DNA of 64,000 bases from the NCBI GenBank assembly GCA_963713965.1, contig OY970217.1, positions 3,162,001-3,226,000 of the forward strand. Direction: 5' to 3'. The DNA comes from CALAGB01 sp963713965. GTDB lineage: Bacteria; Chloroflexota; Chloroflexia; Thermomicrobiales; Thermomicrobiaceae. The notes under the pieces are model-generated. The model was not told the DNA's origin. It ran no database searches and saw only the letters and a list, made by a program, of their open reading frames with translations. Positions 18,102-26,890 of this stretch are shown piece by piece. The first letter of the stretch is position 1; each line of letters starts with the position of its first letter. The position numbers were made by a program, and so were the translations under genes.

Positions 18102-18536
18102 CTACCAGCGCCGATTCTGATCACGGTTGCGCATTTCCCAAATCCGATAGCGGATCTTGCCGACAATCCCATCCTGATCCGGCGGGAAGCTCATGCTGCG
18201 ACCGCGCCATTCTTGTGCCGGTCGATGAAGGCCGGTGTCCCGACGGCGGATGACCATCGGGCTCAGGAAAAATAGAATACAGACGATAGCCAGAACAACC
18301 GCGAGGAAATGCGAGTACCCTGAAACCATGATGGCTGCCAGCGCGATGCCGAACGTCACGACCAGCCAAAGGAGTCCGCTCGCCGCGCCAATACGCTTCT
18401 GCATCGAAATTCGGGTTCGAGGCATTCGCGGACGCCACCGTCGACGCGTGACCCGACGCCAGGTTGGCTCGCGATCTTTCGCGTCCAGAATCTGGATGAT
18501 CTCTTCTTCGACCTTGGTGTAACGCTTCTTTGCCAT
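18102..18536 (-). CDS. Small basic membrane protein, function unknown
   Basis: The start is taken at the ATG giving MAKKRYTKVEEEIIQILD (144 residues), because the longer frame overlaps the end of the upstream gene. An N-terminal charged helix (EEEIIQILDAKDREPTW) is followed by a very basic stretch and two adjacent transmembrane helices (about 50-95, LLWLVVTFGIALAAIMVSGY and FLAVVLAIVCILFFLSPMVI). The cytoplasmic tail is charged. Thirteen bases separate it from the cysteine desulfurase gene, so it is probably the last gene of that operon. I cannot name the family. Confidence 0.72.
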   Translation of the reverse strand: MAKKRYTKVEEEIIQILDAKDREPTWRRVTRRRWRPRMPRTRISMQKRIGAASGLLWLVVTFGIALAAIMVSGYSHFLAVVLAIVCILFFLSPMVIRRRDTGLHRPAQEWRGRSMSFPPDQDGIVGKIRYRIWEMRNRDQNRRW

Positions 18537-18549
18537 TGTCGGCCTCAGT

Positions 18550-19713
18550 TCAAGAGAGTCGGAGAGCGGCCCGCGCAAGCTCGGATACGGCGTTCACTGC
18601 CTGATCGACCTCATCGGACGTCGTATAGAAGCCTGGACTAAATCGTATCGTGCCATAGGGAAACGCGCTGAGTGCCGCGCACGCTTCAGGCGCACAGTGG
18701 AGACCGGTGCGACAGGCGATCTCGAAGCTGCTGTCGAGCGCCGCTCCGATATCGGACGGCTCCCAGCCGTCGACGGTGAAGGAGACGACCGCGGCCCGGC
18801 GGTCTTCGTCTTCCGGCGACAGGACGCGCACCCCCGGGATTTCGGCCAGACCGTCGATCAGACGTGACGTGATCTGACGCTCACGCTTGTAGATCGATTC
18901 GACGCCTTCAGCTACAACGACGTCGAGCGCGGCACCAAGCGCGGCGATACCCACCGTATTGAGCGTGCCTGCCTCATATTTCGTCGGCAGTTCCTCAGGC
19001 TGAACGTCCTCTTCGGAGTTACCGCCGGTTCCGCCTTCGCGGACGGTGGCGAGATCGTCCGTGCTGATCCTCGGTCCGAGGATCAAACCGCCTGTGCCGG
19101 TCGGTCCCATCAGCCCCTTGTGGCCTGGGAACGCCAGCAGATCGGCACCGATATCGTCCATGTTGAATGGAAGTGACCCTACCGTCTGCGCGGCGTCGAC
19201 AAGCATCAAGATGCCACGGTCGCGGGCGATCTGAGAGATCTCTGCCACCGGCTGAATCGCGCCGTTGACGTTCGACGCGTGCGTCATCACGATCAGGCGA
19301 GTATTCGGTTGAAGCGCCTGTTCAATGTCCTGCGTAGAGACAAAGCCTTCGCGATCGGCGGCGACCTTGGTGGTCGTCACACCGGTCCCTTGGAGCGCGC
19401 GCAGCGGCCGACGCACCGAGTTGTGCTCCATCACAGTCGTGACGGCATGATCACCCGGATTCAGAATACCCTTGATCGCCATATTCAGTGCATCGGTTGC
19501 GTTCCCCGCGAAGATGACGCGCTTCGGGTCCGGAGCACCCAGCAGCCTCGCTAACTTGACGCGAGTGTCGTTGATGGCTGCCGCGGCGCGGGTGGCCATC
19601 ACGTGGCTGCCGCGGCTTGGGTTGGCACCGGCGGTCCGCAGGAAGTTCCCGAGTGTTTCGTAAACGACTTCGGGCTTCGGCCAGCTCGTCGCTCCGTTGT
19701 CAAGATAAATCAT
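18550..19713 (-). CDS. Cysteine desulfurase-like aminotransferase, class V (EGGD-type family)
   Basis: The 387-residue protein starts at ATG giving MIYLDNGATSWPKP, the characteristic N-terminus. It has THASNVNGAI, LMLVDAAQTVGSLPFN, the PLP lysine in FPGHKGLMGPTGTGGL, the family signature VREGGTGGNSEED, and the active-site cysteine in RTGLHCAPEA. Such enzymes take sulfur from cysteine as a persulfide. The gene follows an E1-like adenylyltransferase gene by seven bases. Adenylation by E1 plus sulfur transfer by the desulfurase is the chemistry used for thiamine, molybdopterin or thiolated tRNA, but no sulfur-carrier protein gene is adjacent, so the pathway is not settled. Confidence 0.92.
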   Translation of the reverse strand: MIYLDNGATSWPKPEVVYETLGNFLRTAGANPSRGSHVMATRAAAAINDTRVKLARLLGAPDPKRVIFAGNATDALNMAIKGILNPGDHAVTTVMEHNSVRRPLRALQGTGVTTTKVAADREGFVSTQDIEQALQPNTRLIVMTHASNVNGAIQPVAEISQIARDRGILMLVDAAQTVGSLPFNMDDIGADLLAFPGHKGLMGPTGTGGLILGPRISTDDLATVREGGTGGNSEEDVQPEELPTKYEAGTLNTVGIAALGAALDVVVAEGVESIYKRERQITSRLIDGLAEIPGVRVLSPEDEDRRAAVVSFTVDGWEPSDIGAALDSSFEIACRTGLHCAPEACAALSAFPYGTIRFSPGFYTTSDEVDQAVNAVSELARAALRLS

Positions 19714-19720
19714 GGAAGCC

Positions 19721-20764
19721 TCACATACCGATGTAACGAGCGTAGACCGAGCGCGCAACTGAAGGATCGGTCGTCCCTTTGACAATCGCGCGTCCATCCG
19801 GGAAGACCGTCAGCTCGAAGTTGTCGACGTTACAGCGCAGCAGGTAGTCGTTGTAGCCCACCTGCCCAACGGCTTTCAGTCGCTCGGCCAGCGTCGGGAG
19901 CGACAGGTTAGCAGGCGGAAAGACGGAAACCTGGACGGCATCTCGTCCGCAGAGATCGGTCGTTTGGCTGGGAGCCGACTGCTCCAGGAAAGTGAAGTCG
20001 TGCTGGCAGCAGGTCGGGCAGTCTGGACTCGGCGCGCCGAGCGGGATCTGGTCCACGCTCACGTTCCAAACGTCGATCGCCAGCAAATCAGGGTTGAGTT
20101 CGCCGATGGCGCCGACCGCCAGCTTCATCGCTTCCGCCGATTGCAGTCCCGCGACGACCGTGACCGCAGGACCGATGACCCCTGCCGTATCGCACGTCGG
20201 TGCTTCACCCGGAGCCGGAGCTTCCGGGAAGACACAGCGGAGGCATGGCGTCACTCCGGGCCGGATCGTCATGGTCATGCCGTAGCTGCCGATGACTCCG
20301 CCATAGACCCAGGGCTTGTTCAGCTTGACGCAGATATCGTTGATCAGATAGCGAATCTCGAAGTTGTCGCTTCCGTCGACGACGAAATCGACATCCGCAA
20401 CCAACGGCTCGATGTTGGTTGCATTGACGTCGAGCACGTGCGGCTCAACCATCACGTCGCTGTTGACCGCGTTCAGTCTCTTCGCCGCGGCGATAACCTT
20501 CGGGATAGCGTCGATCACGTCCTGCTCGTCGAAGAGTGACTGACGCTGCAGGTTGCTCTGTACTGGGATGTCCCGGTCGACGATGCGAACGAACCCGAAT
20601 CCGGCGCGAACCAACGTGTCGGCGATATGCGTACCGAGAGCTCCACAGCCGATCAGGCAGACGCGGGTTGCACGCAGCCGGTTCTGGCCCGTCTCGCCGA
20701 TTGATGGAAAGATCGTCTGGCGCGCGTATCGCTCAGAGACGAGTATCGAACCTGTCATTACCAT
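19721..20764 (-). CDS. ThiF/MoeB/HesA-family E1-like adenylyltransferase with C-terminal extension
   Basis: The 347-residue protein starts SERYARQTIFPSIGETGQNR and has the ATP-binding Rossmann fold (VCLIGCGALGTHIADTL), the arginine finger in SNLQRQSLF, ADP-binding Asp in VDGSDNFEIRYLIND, the zinc-binding pairs CLRC and CPTC, and a cysteine before AGVIGP at the position of the ThiF catalytic cysteine. The last 75 residues (from LCGRDAVQVSVFPP) form an extra small domain also seen in some Firmicutes-type homologues. It should adenylate the C-terminus of a small sulfur carrier. The start is preceded by CAGGAG at good spacing. It is the first gene of an operon with the desulfurase. Confidence 0.9.
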   Translation of the reverse strand: MVMTGSILVSERYARQTIFPSIGETGQNRLRATRVCLIGCGALGTHIADTLVRAGFGFVRIVDRDIPVQSNLQRQSLFDEQDVIDAIPKVIAAAKRLNAVNSDVMVEPHVLDVNATNIEPLVADVDFVVDGSDNFEIRYLINDICVKLNKPWVYGGVIGSYGMTMTIRPGVTPCLRCVFPEAPAPGEAPTCDTAGVIGPAVTVVAGLQSAEAMKLAVGAIGELNPDLLAIDVWNVSVDQIPLGAPSPDCPTCCQHDFTFLEQSAPSQTTDLCGRDAVQVSVFPPANLSLPTLAERLKAVGQVGYNDYLLRCNVDNFELTVFPDGRAIVKGTTDPSVARSVYARYIGM

Positions 20765-20989
20765 CGTTTTGTCGCTCCTGAATCGTCGCCGAGAAACGAA
20801 CCAAGCTGTGGTACAGTTTTGCCGCTATGAACCCGCGTAGTCGCCGCCGGCGTGTTCCATTCAGTACCAAGTTTCTCGCGCATCGCACGTGCCGATTACT
20901 GGGCTCCCGGTCGCATTAAACGTCGGGCGCCGGTTCCATGTTGCCACGAAACCAGGGTGAATGACATCAGTTTGAAGGGGTCAATTCGC

Positions 20990-21472
20990 GTGTACGTCAT
21001 CCGCTTCACCATCATTGACGAGCGAGGAACGTCAAGCTTCATCGGACCATGTCACGTCATCAAGATGTTTGCCGCCGCGTGTAGCCGGCATCCGAGCGGT
21101 ACCAGTCAACTTCTTCAGTACACTCGTCCGTTCGACGAAGAGTTCATCCGGTCCGTTGAAAGCGGTCTGGCGATTTTTGATGAACATAACACTGATCGGA
21201 ATTATGTGGCATTCCATGGTGTGATGGAAGTGACGCCACCTGTCGATCTGCCGCCGTTTCGCGTTGTTGACGAGCGTACCCGCCAGCAGAGCTTGAAACC
21301 GGTATCGACCGGACTCATCCTCTTTAACCTCAAAGCGCGCCGGATCATCCAGGTTCAGAACAGCTACGCCGATGTACTGCGTGCCGATCGCGGACGCGTC
21401 CGCCAGAATGGACGGCCGACTCGCATGCTCTACTACTACACGCTACCGGAAGAGTGGAACATCGTACCCTAG
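20990..21472 (+). CDS. Conserved-looking protein of unknown function
   Basis: I propose the GTG start at 20990 (VYVIRFTIIDERG, 160 residues), with GAAGGGG about ten bases upstream; an in-frame TTG at 20972 is an alternative, and the longer frame back to 20852 looks non-coding at its N-terminus. The sequence is soluble and mixed alpha/beta with two cysteines (GPCHVI, AACSRHP), an ending FNLKARRIIQVQNSYADVLR and YYYTLPEEWNIVP. No domain is recognised. It is transcribed divergently from the E1-like gene and converges with tyrA. Confidence 0.65.
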   Translation: MYVIRFTIIDERGTSSFIGPCHVIKMFAAACSRHPSGTSQLLQYTRPFDEEFIRSVESGLAIFDEHNTDRNYVAFHGVMEVTPPVDLPPFRVVDERTRQQSLKPVSTGLILFNLKARRIIQVQNSYADVLRADRGRVRQNGRPTRMLYYYTLPEEWNIVP

Positions 21473-21482
21473 ACGATCAGTG

Positions 21483-22523
21483 TCAGCGACGCTTTGGTCG
21501 TGACGCGTCCGTGCGATCTTCACGTCCTGTGCGTGGCTTGCGTCGAAACAGGCTGCCGAAGAACATCTGCTGCACCTGGTCACCGACGCTCATCGTGCTC
21601 ACTTCACCCTCAGTGTCCTGAACTGATCCGCCGCTGGCTCGTTCTGACGTGATCCACTCAGCACGCGCATTTCGCGCCCCGTCAAAGATCTGCTCAAGCG
21701 TTTCAAGTGTTTCGTCTGTCCCGGTGCTCACCAGATCGCGCATGTGCACGAGTTCGTTGATGGTGGAGTCGAGCCAGCGAACGATGTTCTCACCGTTCGT
21801 CTCGCAGATGCTGCGGTACATCTCCGGGCTGCCTGCGGCGAGCCGTGAAGCATCCTTGAAGCCGGACGAGCTCAATTTGCGCATGTCTCGCCACTGCGAA
21901 TCGTTGCTCACGACGTGCGTCATGGCGACCGAGAGCATAAATGGCAGGTGGCTGATACCGCCGACGTACCCGTCATGCTCGTGCGGATCCACGAAGAGCG
22001 GTTCGGCTTCGACAGCCGAAATCAGGCCGAGCACCGTCTGGACCGCGTCGTCGCCCGCGTTGACCGTGGGACAGACGCACCAGGTGGCGTCTTTGAACAT
22101 GTCGACAGTCGCGCCCTCGACTCCACGAGTGTCACCGGCCATTGGATGACCACCGACGAAGTGGATGTGATCCGGCAGCATCTCGTTGGCCCACTGAAGG
22201 ACTTCCGATTTGGTGCTGCAGGTATCGGTAACGACGAGACCTTGTTTCCCGAGGTCGGCGACCGACTCAAAGATTTCTTTGACCGCGGAAACGGGAGTCG
22301 CGATCACCAGCAGGTCCGCGTTTGAGATGGCGTTCGACATGTTCCACTCGGTGCGGTCAACCGCCTTCAATTTCTTTGCATAATTTTGAACGTCGAGGCT
22401 GATATCAAAGCCGGTGACTTCGAGCACGGATTGTCGCTTGCCGTCCTTTGTTGCCCAGCGTTTGAGACCAAGACCGATCGACGAGCCGATCAGCCCAAGG
22501 CCGATGATCGAGACTCTTTGCAT
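21483..22523 (-). CDS. tyrA: Prephenate dehydrogenase
   Basis: The 346-residue protein has an N-terminal NAD-binding fold (IIGLGLIGSSIGLGLK, GxGxxG), the substrate-site motifs DTCSTKSEVLQWA, FVGGHPMAGDTRGVEGA (catalytic His) and HDGYVGGISHLPFMLS, and a helical C-terminal domain (SSGFKDASRLAAGSPEMY). It makes 4-hydroxyphenylpyruvate for tyrosine synthesis. There is no ACT domain; instead the last 40 residues are a charged low-complexity tail (RRKPRTGREDRTDASRPKRR). AAAGGA precedes the ATG at six bases. Confidence 0.93.
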   Translation of the reverse strand: MQRVSIIGLGLIGSSIGLGLKRWATKDGKRQSVLEVTGFDISLDVQNYAKKLKAVDRTEWNMSNAISNADLLVIATPVSAVKEIFESVADLGKQGLVVTDTCSTKSEVLQWANEMLPDHIHFVGGHPMAGDTRGVEGATVDMFKDATWCVCPTVNAGDDAVQTVLGLISAVEAEPLFVDPHEHDGYVGGISHLPFMLSVAMTHVVSNDSQWRDMRKLSSSGFKDASRLAAGSPEMYRSICETNGENIVRWLDSTINELVHMRDLVSTGTDETLETLEQIFDGARNARAEWITSERASGGSVQDTEGEVSTMSVGDQVQQMFFGSLFRRKPRTGREDRTDASRPKRR

Positions 22524-22604
22524 GACACGTCCTTTGCCTGCCTGAAAATGAGATCGAAGCCCTGATTACGCCAAGTATATCAAAGGGTTTTGCGCGCTCC
22601 GGAC

Positions 22605-23123
22605 CTACGGGACGATCGGATCCACGTCGACGGTTCGAACCCAACCTCGAGTTCCGTCCTCGAGATCGAACTGCATCCAGGTCACTCCGCTGGTGGTCTG
22701 CTGCTTGCCGATGAATTTGAGTTGAGTACCTGGCTGAAGAACGTCGACGATGTCTGACACGGTGGAGGGACCGGCGCGGAAGTTCACCCGCTCGCCGGCG
22801 ACGATCTTATGCGTTGCCTCCCACACAGGTGACGGCGATGCGAACACCGTGGGCAGGCTGGTTGGCGTGGGGGAGGAGATGGCGACACCAGCGATCGGTG
22901 TGGCCGATCCAGTCGGAGTTGCGGAAGTGAGGAGTGACGAAACCGGGGTCAAGGAGGCCGATTTGGCTGGGACGAAATCACTGAAGACGGGACCGACGCG
23001 CACGTAGATCCAAATGAATCCGATGATGCAGATCCCGATAGCGATCGCCATGCTGAGCCCGACCAGCATCCCGGACCGCCGTGAATGTTGGCGGAGTCTC
23101 GACGTTAACCCTGGCTCGACCAT
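22605..23123 (-). CDS. Membrane-anchored protein with bacterial SH3 domain
   Basis: The 172-residue protein starts at the ATG preceded by GGAGG (MVEPGLTSRLRQ). One transmembrane helix (about 20-43, MLVGLSMAIAIGICIIGFIW) is followed by a Ser/Thr/Pro-rich linker and a C-terminal SH3b domain (about 112-172, VNFRAGPSTVSDIVDVLQPG, then GWVRTVDVDPIVP). Such domains often bind peptidoglycan or act as scaffold on the outside of the membrane. It lies 80 bases upstream of tyrA on the same strand; a functional link is doubtful. Confidence 0.82.
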   Translation of the reverse strand: MVEPGLTSRLRQHSRRSGMLVGLSMAIAIGICIIGFIWIYVRVGPVFSDFVPAKSASLTPVSSLLTSATPTGSATPIAGVAISSPTPTSLPTVFASPSPVWEATHKIVAGERVNFRAGPSTVSDIVDVLQPGTQLKFIGKQQTTSGVTWMQFDLEDGTRGWVRTVDVDPIVP

Positions 23124-23353
23124 GATCCTCCGACACGAGTAACGACACGAGTTGCGCGTGCGCAACGAAGGTGACGGGCGGCATTATACTACGCACCCTT
23201 TGAACCACCGTCTAGACCGACGCGTTTGTAGCCCGTCGGCCCGTCGCTATTCGCTCAACGCTGTACGATCCGCCGCTCACAGGGCATGATGGCGACGACA
23301 AGGGAATGCGCCGACCGGGAAAACTGCGAACAGAACAGAGGAGAATGGAATCA

Positions 23354-24412
23354 ATGGCCGACCGAGAGAAGAACTTCGAGATGATGCGTGAGCTGATGGA
23401 ACTACCTGGACCGACCGGCCAGGAGAAGCGTGTGATGGGCTGGTTGCGCGAGCGCTGGAGCCGTAACGCGGATCGCGTTTGGACCGCCAAGGGTGGCAAC
23501 CTCTTCGCACATGTCGGTGGCCAAGGTCCGCGTCTCCTGGTTGAAGGGCACGCGGACGAGATCAGCTTCATCGTGCGCAGCATCGACGCCGAAGGCTTCA
23601 TCTGGCTGGCCAGCGGTCAGGTGCCACGGAGCGACGTCGCCAAGCGCTATCCTATCGGCCAGCCTGCGCTGATCGTCGGGCGCGATTCGCTCACGGAGGG
23701 GCTCTTCGCCAGCACCACCGGGCACATCTTGACCGAGCGCCACCGCCGCAAGGAGCAGCTCGACTTCTACGACGTCTTCGTCGATATCGGCGCGTCCTCG
23801 CGCAGCGAGGTACTGGCTCGGGGTATCCATCCGGGTGCGGGCGTCATCTGGAACCCGCCGGTCCGGCGCATCGGCGACCGCGTCATCGGTAAAGCCGTCG
23901 ACGATCGTTTCGCGCTCGCCATCATGACGCTTCTATTGGAAGAGCTCGATCCGTCGCAGATTCAGTACGACCTCTATTTCGCCGCCACCACGCAGGAAGA
24001 GATCGGGTTGGTCGGTGCCGATTCGCTGCGTAGCGAAGTGGATGCGGATCTGGCCATCGCACTCGACAACGGCCCGGTTGGCGATATCCCGACGGTCGAC
24101 CGCCGCGACCTGCCGACACGCCTGGGTGGCGGACCGGCGCTGGTCCACAAGGATGGCCGCGCGCATTACAGCGAGGACGTCGTCTGGCGCATCGCGGACG
24201 TGGCGGAGAAGGCTGGGATACCGATCCAGCATTGCGTCTGGGAGTTTTTTGGCAGTGACGGCGATTCACTCATTCAGCAGGGCATCCCGACTGGGCTGAT
24301 CGGTCTGTCCACGCGCTACACGCACTCGCCGTTCGAAATGTACGACCTGAACGACTTCGACATGGCGCTGGAACTGGTCAGAGCGTTCGTCACAAGCGCG
24401 CCGGCGTCCTAG
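23354..24412 (+). CDS. M42-family metallopeptidase (glutamyl/tetrahedral aminopeptidase type)
   Basis: The start at 23354 (MADREKNFEMM, 352 residues) has GAGGAG at ten bases; ATG 23345 is an alternative. Metal-binding and catalytic motifs are all visible: VEGHADEISFI, GKAVDDRFALA, ATTQEEIGLVGA with the catalytic Glu and a metal ligand, IALDNG, and STRYTHSP with the last His. M42 enzymes form dodecameric tetrahedra that cut N-terminal residues from peptides in the cytoplasm. Related proteins were once called endoglucanase M or FrvX. It is a single-gene unit ahead of the accessory island. Confidence 0.93.
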   Translation: MADREKNFEMMRELMELPGPTGQEKRVMGWLRERWSRNADRVWTAKGGNLFAHVGGQGPRLLVEGHADEISFIVRSIDAEGFIWLASGQVPRSDVAKRYPIGQPALIVGRDSLTEGLFASTTGHILTERHRRKEQLDFYDVFVDIGASSRSEVLARGIHPGAGVIWNPPVRRIGDRVIGKAVDDRFALAIMTLLLEELDPSQIQYDLYFAATTQEEIGLVGADSLRSEVDADLAIALDNGPVGDIPTVDRRDLPTRLGGGPALVHKDGRAHYSEDVVWRIADVAEKAGIPIQHCVWEFFGSDGDSLIQQGIPTGLIGLSTRYTHSPFEMYDLNDFDMALELVRAFVTSAPAS

Positions 24413-24823
24413 CGAGTCAGATGGGCTGTCGAGCGGTGCATCGCGTTCGCCCCGGGTTTTGTGGTAATTGACGAAATAAACCGGTAGCCGCGACACGTTC
24501 GCCCGGGATTGAAACCCCCGTGCTAGTGAATCGAAGTCCACTGAAGACACTGTCAAGGTCAGGCGGCCAAACGTAGGGGAGGGACCTGTGCCCTCCTCGG
24601 CCGCGGGCCGACAATGGTCACCAGATACCGAAATAATTGATCAATCACCATAAAACCCAGGCTGTGAAGACGAAGCCGGACCCGCAGGCGGGAGCTCCCG
24701 GACCGGGTCCAAACCCGCAACGTTGCTCGTGAAATTAGCCACCGAGATGTCCGTCTGCGGATATCAACCGACCCGGCATCGTAGCGGCCGGACCTGTGCC
24801 GACGAGATCGCGGGCATGTACTT
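24413..24823. other. Non-coding stretch at the left edge of the accessory island, with a GC-rich palindrome
   Basis: No gene is supported. At 24678-24710 GGACCC pairs with GGGTCC around an inner palindrome CGGGAGCTCCCG (24689-24700), making a strong hairpin or cruciform. A segment near 24495 superficially resembles a tRNA T-arm, but no cloverleaf can be built. Confidence 0.4.
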
Positions 24824-24982
24824 CTAGCGGGGCCGCTCTACGTTCCCACCGATCCATTCCGATACGGTGGAGGGGCCGATCTCCACCTTCTTCGCGAGTG
24901 TAGCCTGCGTCATATCGAGCGCAGAAAGGCGCTCTGAAATGAACGTGGCGAACGCCTGACCGCGGCGCAAATTTCCCGTCAT
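24824..24982 (-). CDS. Very small Xre/Cro-type helix-turn-helix protein
   Basis: The 52-residue product begins MTGNLRRGQAFATFISERLS and contains a helix-turn-helix (about 19-46, LDMTQATLAKKVEIGPSTVS) with the usual Thr-Gln...Ala-Lys...Val...Gly-Ser/Pro-Ser-Thr-Val pattern. AGGAGG lies six bases upstream of the ATG, which strongly supports translation. It ends right after the recognition helix, shorter than most Xre domains (about 60 residues), so it may be truncated or a minimal regulator. It lies at the start of the island and is divergent from the nuclease-like gene, a common place for a repressor. Confidence 0.65.
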   Translation of the reverse strand: MTGNLRRGQAFATFISERLSALDMTQATLAKKVEIGPSTVSEWIGGNVERPR

Positions 24983-25376
24983 GCTGGACCTCCTCTGCGC
25001 TACTCCGATTTCGATGCCGCACCGTAGAAGCGCAGGCTAGATAGGTCAAGGGGGAGTCTCGGCAAACCGGGCAGGGGCGACAATGCGGCGATTGCGAGGT
25101 TGACATTCCCTTGGTGACACATTATCATTTTGGGCCACATTCCACGAGGAGAATCTCTGGCGCGAACCTGTTCCTCGTTACATATTGGTACCCGCATTGA
25201 GTCGAAAGAGGCTACTGGTGGAGCGACTCTTCAAACGGCTTGGTCTTGCGTGGACGTGACGCACTCGTTCAGCCAGCACCGGTCGAGGACGTGCTCACAT
25301 CGTGGTGGTGTCGCGCAGTGGGTGTACCGTCCGCCGAGTTAGTGTCCTTGATGCGAACCGAAGGAGCGTCGAGAGT
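24983..25376. other. Divergent intergenic region between the small HTH gene and the nuclease-like gene
   Basis: It should carry both promoters and the binding site of the small regulator. I see no clear operator palindrome and no supported gene. Confidence 0.4.
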
Positions 25377-26813
25377 TTGCGATTCTCTGATCACTTTGGA
25401 CTTGGGAAATCCCAGGCCGAGCTAGATTTTGTTGATATTCCGCTCAATACGGATTTGACGCTATTTGTGGATCCATATGCGCTCAGCGTCGAGCGTGGCG
25501 AATGGTTCCGACGTTGTAACAACCTTGTCGTGGACTTCTTTCAGCTTGTCGTAGATTCTATTCGTGAGGGGGACTACGACAAAGCAAGGGCGCTACTCGC
25601 ACATCTCGGCGAGCCAAACGATACGCACTTTGGACTGTCAAAAGGTCCACCAAGCGGGCGAGGAGTTGGCAGCGACCAGGCGGGGCAGATCTTCGCGCGG
25701 CTGAAGACGAGCAGGGCTGTCCAAACTGGGAAGTTGCGGGATCTCTCTGATGCAGAATTGATGATCCCGGGAATCAGCAATGACAAGATTTCCGACATCA
25801 CCACGAACATTATTCGCGGCGAACTGGCGAAATACACGAAATCACAATGTGACCTCTTGAATGTTCCAACGCGTGAGGTCGCCTCAGGCATGTATTGGGA
25901 TTTGGAACGGCAGCGATGGACGAACACGTATGTCGACCTTCCAGTTCACACCGGCCGCCGAATCCTCTTGGTGCCGAAAGCAGCAGCAAGATATGCGCTG
26001 ACCGTCGATCATCACGCGTACTATCGGTGGTTTGTCCTTGAATTTCTCCGAGCTGAACATCTGAACGCTGGTAGCGCGCTTGTCCGAGTTCTGAAAAATG
26101 GGAAACAAGTTGTTCGGATCAAGGATCTCGAAGAGGAATATCCGCTCTCTAAAGACTTCCTCTTTGACTTTTCGGAGGACTATCCGGAGATCTTGGAACG
26201 CTACAAGGATCAACTACCAGACATGACCACTCCACCAGACGAAGAAGGGATTGAAGAGAAGCAATCGGAGCCGCGCGAATTAGAGCTTGAATCGGTCGTT
26301 GCTAGATTGAAAACCATTCCCGTTGGCCGAGAATCAGCATCCGACTTTCACAATGTGATCATGGGCGCGTTGGACGCTGTGTTCTATCCCGGCATGTTCG
26401 ATCCGCGAAAGGAACTCGAAATCCACGAAGGTCGCAAGCGCATCGACATTGTGTTCCAAAACCGAGCAGAATCCGGCTTCTTTCACGCTCTGAATTCAAT
26501 CCATCACGTGCACTGTCCATACGTATTCATTGAGTGCAAGAACTATAGTGCTGATCCGGCCAATCCTGAGTTTGATCAATTGGTCGGCCGATTCAGTGAC
26601 ATACGTGGTCGGTTTGGAATCTTGGTGTGTCGATCTGTTGTCGACAAGGCGCGAATGTTACAGCGCTGTCGAGATGTAATGCACGATCAGCGCGGCTTTG
26701 TGATGGTTCTGGATGACAGCGACATCGAAGCGTTGCTCAAGTGTCGGATCGAGCGAGATCGAAAAGCCATTGATCGATATCTTGATCAGAAGTTCTCGGA
26801 GCTTATTCTATAG
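25377..26813 (+). CDS. Unrecognised protein with PD-(D/E)XK nuclease-like C-terminal domain
   Basis: I choose TTG 25377 because AAGGAG lies about ten bases upstream; this gives 478 residues starting MRFSDHFGLGKSQAELDFVD. An upstream GTG at 25302 would add 25 residues. The N-terminal 330 residues are unrecognised (FVDPYALSVERGEWFRRCNN, GISNDKISDITTNIIRGELA). The last 150 hold the elements of a restriction-endonuclease fold: RKRIDIVFQ with the Asp, then HCPYVFIECKNYSADPANPE with E-x-K. Location in an accessory island next to a methyltransferase module suggests defence, but this is inference. It could equally be a nuclease of other use. Confidence 0.75.
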   Translation: MRFSDHFGLGKSQAELDFVDIPLNTDLTLFVDPYALSVERGEWFRRCNNLVVDFFQLVVDSIREGDYDKARALLAHLGEPNDTHFGLSKGPPSGRGVGSDQAGQIFARLKTSRAVQTGKLRDLSDAELMIPGISNDKISDITTNIIRGELAKYTKSQCDLLNVPTREVASGMYWDLERQRWTNTYVDLPVHTGRRILLVPKAAARYALTVDHHAYYRWFVLEFLRAEHLNAGSALVRVLKNGKQVVRIKDLEEEYPLSKDFLFDFSEDYPEILERYKDQLPDMTTPPDEEGIEEKQSEPRELELESVVARLKTIPVGRESASDFHNVIMGALDAVFYPGMFDPRKELEIHEGRKRIDIVFQNRAESGFFHALNSIHHVHCPYVFIECKNYSADPANPEFDQLVGRFSDIRGRFGILVCRSVVDKARMLQRCRDVMHDQRGFVMVLDDSDIEALLKCRIERDRKAIDRYLDQKFSELIL

Positions 26814-26890
26814 ATGGCGCGTTACATAAAACCTCTGTGCTTGGAGCGGTGCGTGCACCTGGGAGTCCCGTGTTGTTGAGTGTTGAGTCG

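Noticed and set aside
24480..24560. tRNA-like stretch after the M42 peptidase gene, a possible integration site for the island
   Set aside because: It has a T-arm-like piece but no acceptor stem or anticodon arm could be formed.
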